Below, in pieces: positions 6,878 to 8,883 of a DNA stretch of 8,883 bases (position 1 is the stretch's first letter; every line of letters starts with the position of its first letter). This DNA is from an uncultured Ruminococcus sp. (GTDB taxonomy: Bacteria > Bacillota > Clostridia > Oscillospirales > Acutalibacteraceae). The notes beneath the pieces are model-generated. The model ran no database searches, was not told the DNA's origin, and saw only the letters and a list, made by a program, of their open reading frames with translations. A program made the translations under genes and the position numbers. The DNA lies in NCBI GenBank assembly GCA_902802975.1, contig CADCOF010000058.1, forward strand, positions 1 through 8,883, read 5' to 3'.

Positions 6878-7137
6878 CTATGACGGCGGCACGGATCACG
6901 GCTTTTGAATGAGTTAAAAACTATTAATAAAAAGTTTTTTGCGCAGCTTTTTTTCAAAAAAGCTGCTGTAAGTTACAGTAAACATCATTGAAAAATCCTA
7001 AATGGAGAGTGTGCCAAAAGTCAATAATAAAAAATCCAAGTTATGATATAATGCGGATTTTTACTGTTTGATAACAGTAAAAAATAGGTTTTGGAATAGT
7101 CTGAATGGATAATAGTGGTTAATACAATATTCACGCA
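6878..7137. other. Gene-free intergenic stretch with palindromes and a possible relic insertion-sequence end
   Basis: No plausible gene was found on either strand. It contains a perfect 11-bp inverted repeat, GCAGCTTTTTT/AAAAAAGCTGC (6943-6966), immediately followed by a palindrome CTGTAA-G-TTACAG (6966-6978). Further on are GAGAGTGTGCCAAAAGTC at about 7005-7022, which resembles the ends of some Firmicute insertion sequences; an extended -10 box TGATATAAT (7044-7052); and a second 11-bp inverted repeat around TGAT (7058-7083). None of the repeats carries a proper U-tract, so they are not called terminators. Confidence 0.5.
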
Positions 7138-7170
7138 CTAAAAAACTCCCATCGAAAACCGACGGGAGTT
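7138..7170 (-). terminator. Intrinsic terminator of the sigma/anti-sigma operon
   Basis: Read on the - strand, AACTCCCGTCG pairs with CGATGGGAGTT (one G-U pair) around the loop GTTTT, and a run of six T follows (7140-7145), partly inside the stem. It lies 50 bases beyond the stop codon of the anti-sigma gene. On the + strand the same arms have an A-C mismatch and no good T-run, so the orientation is clear. Confidence 0.85.
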
Positions 7171-7220
7171 GTGATATTTTAAGTGCTCAAGTATCAGTAA
7201 TCTTAGATTGTTGCATTTTA

Positions 7221-8207
7221 TCATTCTGTCCAAATTGATTTTATGATATAAGCTTCGGTACATACAGAGGCGATAAATAACGATGAAGTAATCCCGGTCA
7301 TAACAAGATTTTTTGCAACTACGCCCGGTGCCCAGTACGATAATCTGTTTGATCCAAAAAGATATTCCTTAAACCCGTTAAAGAAAAGACCGGCGCAGGA
7401 ATCATAAAAGATTACCCATAGAATTATTGTAATTGCAATAAAGGCAGCATTTTCAAGTGAATTCATGCTTCTTCCTACCAATTTTATTACAGCGAATACA
7501 GTCCAGACGATCACTGCAAGCAGTTCACAAACGAGCATTCCTTCTTGGAAAGGTGGTACTTCGCTTCCCGGCATCGGGGCAATCAAAAGCGTCAAAAATA
7601 ACAACAAGAAATCCCATAGACCTATAGACGCCCACTTTTTTTGCTCTACAAACTTCGGCATAAACGAGCCTTTTGCAACAAACGGTGCAAAAATGATTGA
7701 TAATCCAAATAAAGTCGGTATACCTGCCTGAGCAAACGAAACGCCCTCCCACAAACAGCCAAAAAACAGTGTAAGTAATGTTGAAGCCGTAAATGATAAA
7801 AGTGTTCTTGCTAAGCGATCTTTTTTTGACATAAGCGGAACTGCCGTAACAGACGCCGCAACAAGGAGAGAACTTGCAATTATCGGCAAAGCACCGTAAT
7901 CTGCGGAAATGTTTCCGGTCACCATCACCATGCAAATAAGAACCAGCGGCGCAAACAACAGCAGCGAACATACAACGCCGATCTTCCACGCAATGCTGCG
8001 TTCTTTCGATGCATAACGAGAAAGAATATCTGCGCGGTCTTCTTTCATCAGCTTTTCAATATAGGTGTCTCGAATTTCTTTTTCAACGCCACGGCAGTTC
8101 TCACACTCACTAAGGTGCTGTGCAACTAACTCTTGGCTTGAATGGCTTACTACTCCGTCAACATACAACGGAAGAAGGTCTTTTACTACATCACATTGAT
8201 TAATCAT
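7221..8207 (-). CDS. Membrane-bound zinc-finger anti-sigma factor
   Basis: A 328-residue protein with an N-terminal anti-sigma zinc-finger (zf-HC2/ZAS type): Cys5 and the signature His31-x3-Cys35-x2-Cys38. About eight hydrophobic segments follow (roughly 73-97, 105-125, 134-150, 163-178, 198-213, 225-245, 254-271 and 301-320). A soluble sigma-binding head on a polytopic membrane body suggests it senses an envelope signal and releases the sigma factor, as known for ZAS proteins. The membrane part is longer than in single-pass anti-sigma factors, and its ligand is unknown. ATG 8207 is chosen over the upstream frame start at 8246 because GGGGG (8214-8218) lies 6 bases ahead and the zinc-finger begins right after it. 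The start overlaps the sigma gene stop by 8 bases, a typical sigma/anti-sigma arrangement. Confidence 0.9.
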   Translation of the reverse strand: MINQCDVVKDLLPLYVDGVVSHSSQELVAQHLSECENCRGVEKEIRDTYIEKLMKEDRADILSRYASKERSIAWKIGVVCSLLLFAPLVLICMVMVTGNISADYGALPIIASSLLVAASVTAVPLMSKKDRLARTLLSFTASTLLTLFFGCLWEGVSFAQAGIPTLFGLSIIFAPFVAKGSFMPKFVEQKKWASIGLWDFLLLFLTLLIAPMPGSEVPPFQEGMLVCELLAVIVWTVFAVIKLVGRSMNSLENAAFIAITIILWVIFYDSCAGLFFNGFKEYLFGSNRLSYWAPGVVAKNLVMTGITSSLFIASVCTEAYIIKSIWTE

Positions 8208-8664
8208 TGCTATCCCCCATTTTTTCTCTGAGCTTAAGCAGCGCACGATGATACGTCACTCTTGCCCAATTTTCTGTTTTTCCAAATACTCTTCCAACGT
8301 CCTTAAAAGACAATTCACCAAATATGCGCAGCGAAAAAACCTCTTTATACGGCTCTTCAAGATTATGCAGTGCAATATGTATACGAATCGTAACATCGTG
8401 ATCTTCGAGATTTTCGATAATATCTCTGTCATCGGAAATGTTTTCATCCGCTTGTACTTTTGACGCATTTTTCTTGAGTTCATCGTATGCCATATTTTTG
8501 GCAATAGCGCAAAGCCATGTGAATTCACTTGAACCGCCGCGAAAATCTTTTTTTGCCTTTAGTGCTTTGAAGAAGGTATTCTGCGTCAGCTCTTCGGCTA
8601 ATGAATGATCTTTTACGATCGTCATTACATATGAATAGACCTTCATATAATACGTATTATACAA
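8200..8664 (-). CDS. ECF-type (extracytoplasmic function) RNA polymerase sigma factor
   Basis: At least 154 residues, with region 2 at about 1-65 (LAEELTQNTFFKAL at 22-35 and FTWLCAIAKNMAYDEL at 48-63) and region 4 at about 95-148 (helix-turn-helix around LSFKDVGRVFGKTE). Regions 1.1 and 3 are absent, as in ECF sigma factors. The coordinates use the first conventional start, TTG 8664. However, the in-frame codons upstream encode DFEKL, which belongs to the conserved ECF N-terminus, and the good ribosome-binding site points to an ACG at 8677-8679. The true protein is therefore probably 159 residues. A stop codon at 8686-8688 limits any further extension. Its 3' end overlaps the anti-sigma gene. 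The factor probably directs an envelope-stress regulon that includes its own operon; this is inference from the upstream ECF-type promoter. Confidence 0.92.
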   Translation of the reverse strand: MYNTYYMKVYSYVMTIVKDHSLAEELTQNTFFKALKAKKDFRGGSSEFTWLCAIAKNMAYDELKKNASKVQADENISDDRDIIENLEDHDVTIRIHIALHNLEEPYKEVFSLRIFGELSFKDVGRVFGKTENWARVTYHRALLKLREKMGDSND

Positions 8665-8676
8665 TTTTTCGAAATC

Positions 8677-8693
8677 CGTGTCGGTTCACCTCT
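8677..8693 (-). promoter_or_regulatory. Ribosome-binding site and candidate ACG start of the sigma gene
   Basis: On the - strand, AGAGGTGA (8686-8693) is the only good Shine-Dalgarno sequence before the sigma gene. Seven bases after its GAGGTG core lies ACG (8677-8679), in frame with the gene. The TTG at 8664 is 22 bases away, too far for efficient initiation from this site. ACG is a known but very rare start codon, so a mutated ATG or a sequencing error are alternatives. Confidence 0.55.
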
Positions 8694-8714
8694 TTTATTT
8701 GGAACTTACATTTG

Positions 8715-8743
8715 TTAGACTGAGAAAACAGCAAAACGTTACA
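8715..8743 (-). promoter_or_regulatory. ECF-type promoter of the sigma/anti-sigma operon (probable autoregulation)
   Basis: On the - strand, TGTAAC (8738-8743), a 17-base spacer and GTCTAA (8715-8720) match the TGTAAC/CGTC style of promoters used by SigM/SigX/SigW-like ECF sigma factors in Firmicutes. It sits 22 bases before the ribosome-binding site of the sigma gene. Autoregulation by the encoded sigma factor is inferred from the match and is usual for such operons. Confidence 0.6.
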
Positions 8744-8883
8744 AACTTTTTTAAATTTTTCAAAAAATTCTACCTGAGCGGTTGGAATTTAAGTACAATA
8801 CTATAAATGAGCAAAAAAGTAAAAATGCACAAAACTGAAGTTTGATAGAGCATAGCATAAAGTTTTCGCCAAGCCTTTTTCAA

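Noticed and set aside
7525..7989. 154-codon open frame on the - strand inside the anti-sigma gene
   Set aside because: It lies wholly within the membrane anti-sigma gene in another frame, has no ribosome-binding site of note, and matches no domain pattern; it is a shadow.
8256..8528. 90-codon - strand frame inside the sigma gene
   Set aside because: It overlaps the sigma factor's conserved regions in another frame and has a basic, low-information composition.
8771..8883. Open - strand frame running off the right edge
   Set aside because: The short hydrophobic translation has no domain and the DNA resembles repeats found elsewhere in the window; it cannot be supported as a gene end.

Overview
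The window looks like chromosomal DNA from an anaerobic, low-GC Gram-positive bacterium of the Clostridia, most likely a gut or rumen member of the Ruminococcaceae/Oscillospiraceae. The grounds are a type I dockerin, clostridial-style beta-repeat surface modules, a 'reverse' rubrerythrin with PerR, strong GGAGG ribosome-binding sites, frequent TTG starts and AT-rich intergenic DNA. The species cannot be named from the sequence alone. Nine protein genes are visible. No tRNA, rRNA, CRISPR array or intact mobile element was seen.

Left part, + strand (1-2992). The window opens inside a large secreted protein with a transglutaminase-like Cys/His/Asp fold, four beta-grasp-like repeats and a C-terminal two-copy dockerin. 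A GC-rich hairpin that resembles the right end of IS200/IS605-type elements follows, and then a cytoplasmic esterase-D-like alpha/beta hydrolase.

Centre, + strand (3019-4663). A consensus promoter drives a compact oxidative-stress operon: the peroxide regulator perR, a rubredoxin-first (reverse) rubrerythrin, and a small nitroreductase-family flavoprotein one base downstream. A strong stem-loop terminator ends it and can also serve the convergent operon on the other side.

Centre right, - strand (4795-6877). A consensus promoter drives a two-gene signalling operon: a response regulator with REC, degenerate GGDEF and intact-looking EAL domains, and an overlapping histidine-phosphotransfer (HPt) protein with a TTG start. 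The likely output is phosphorelay-controlled hydrolysis of cyclic di-GMP. No histidine kinase is present in the window.

Right part, - strand (7138-8743). An ECF sigma factor and a membrane-bound zinc-finger anti-sigma factor overlap by 8 bases, are preceded by an ECF-type promoter (probably autoregulated) and end at a clear terminator. The best ribosome-binding site of the sigma gene points to an ACG codon, and conserved sigma-factor residues lie upstream of the first conventional start codon.

The intergenic spaces at 6878-7137 and 8744-8883 hold no genes. They do contain palindromes, an orphan extended -10 promoter, a possible insertion-sequence end, and two dispersed sequence similarities. 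No unmistakably new system was found. The most unusual items are the ACG-start sigma gene, the IS605-like hairpin between the first two genes, and the dockerin-bearing transglutaminase-like protein.
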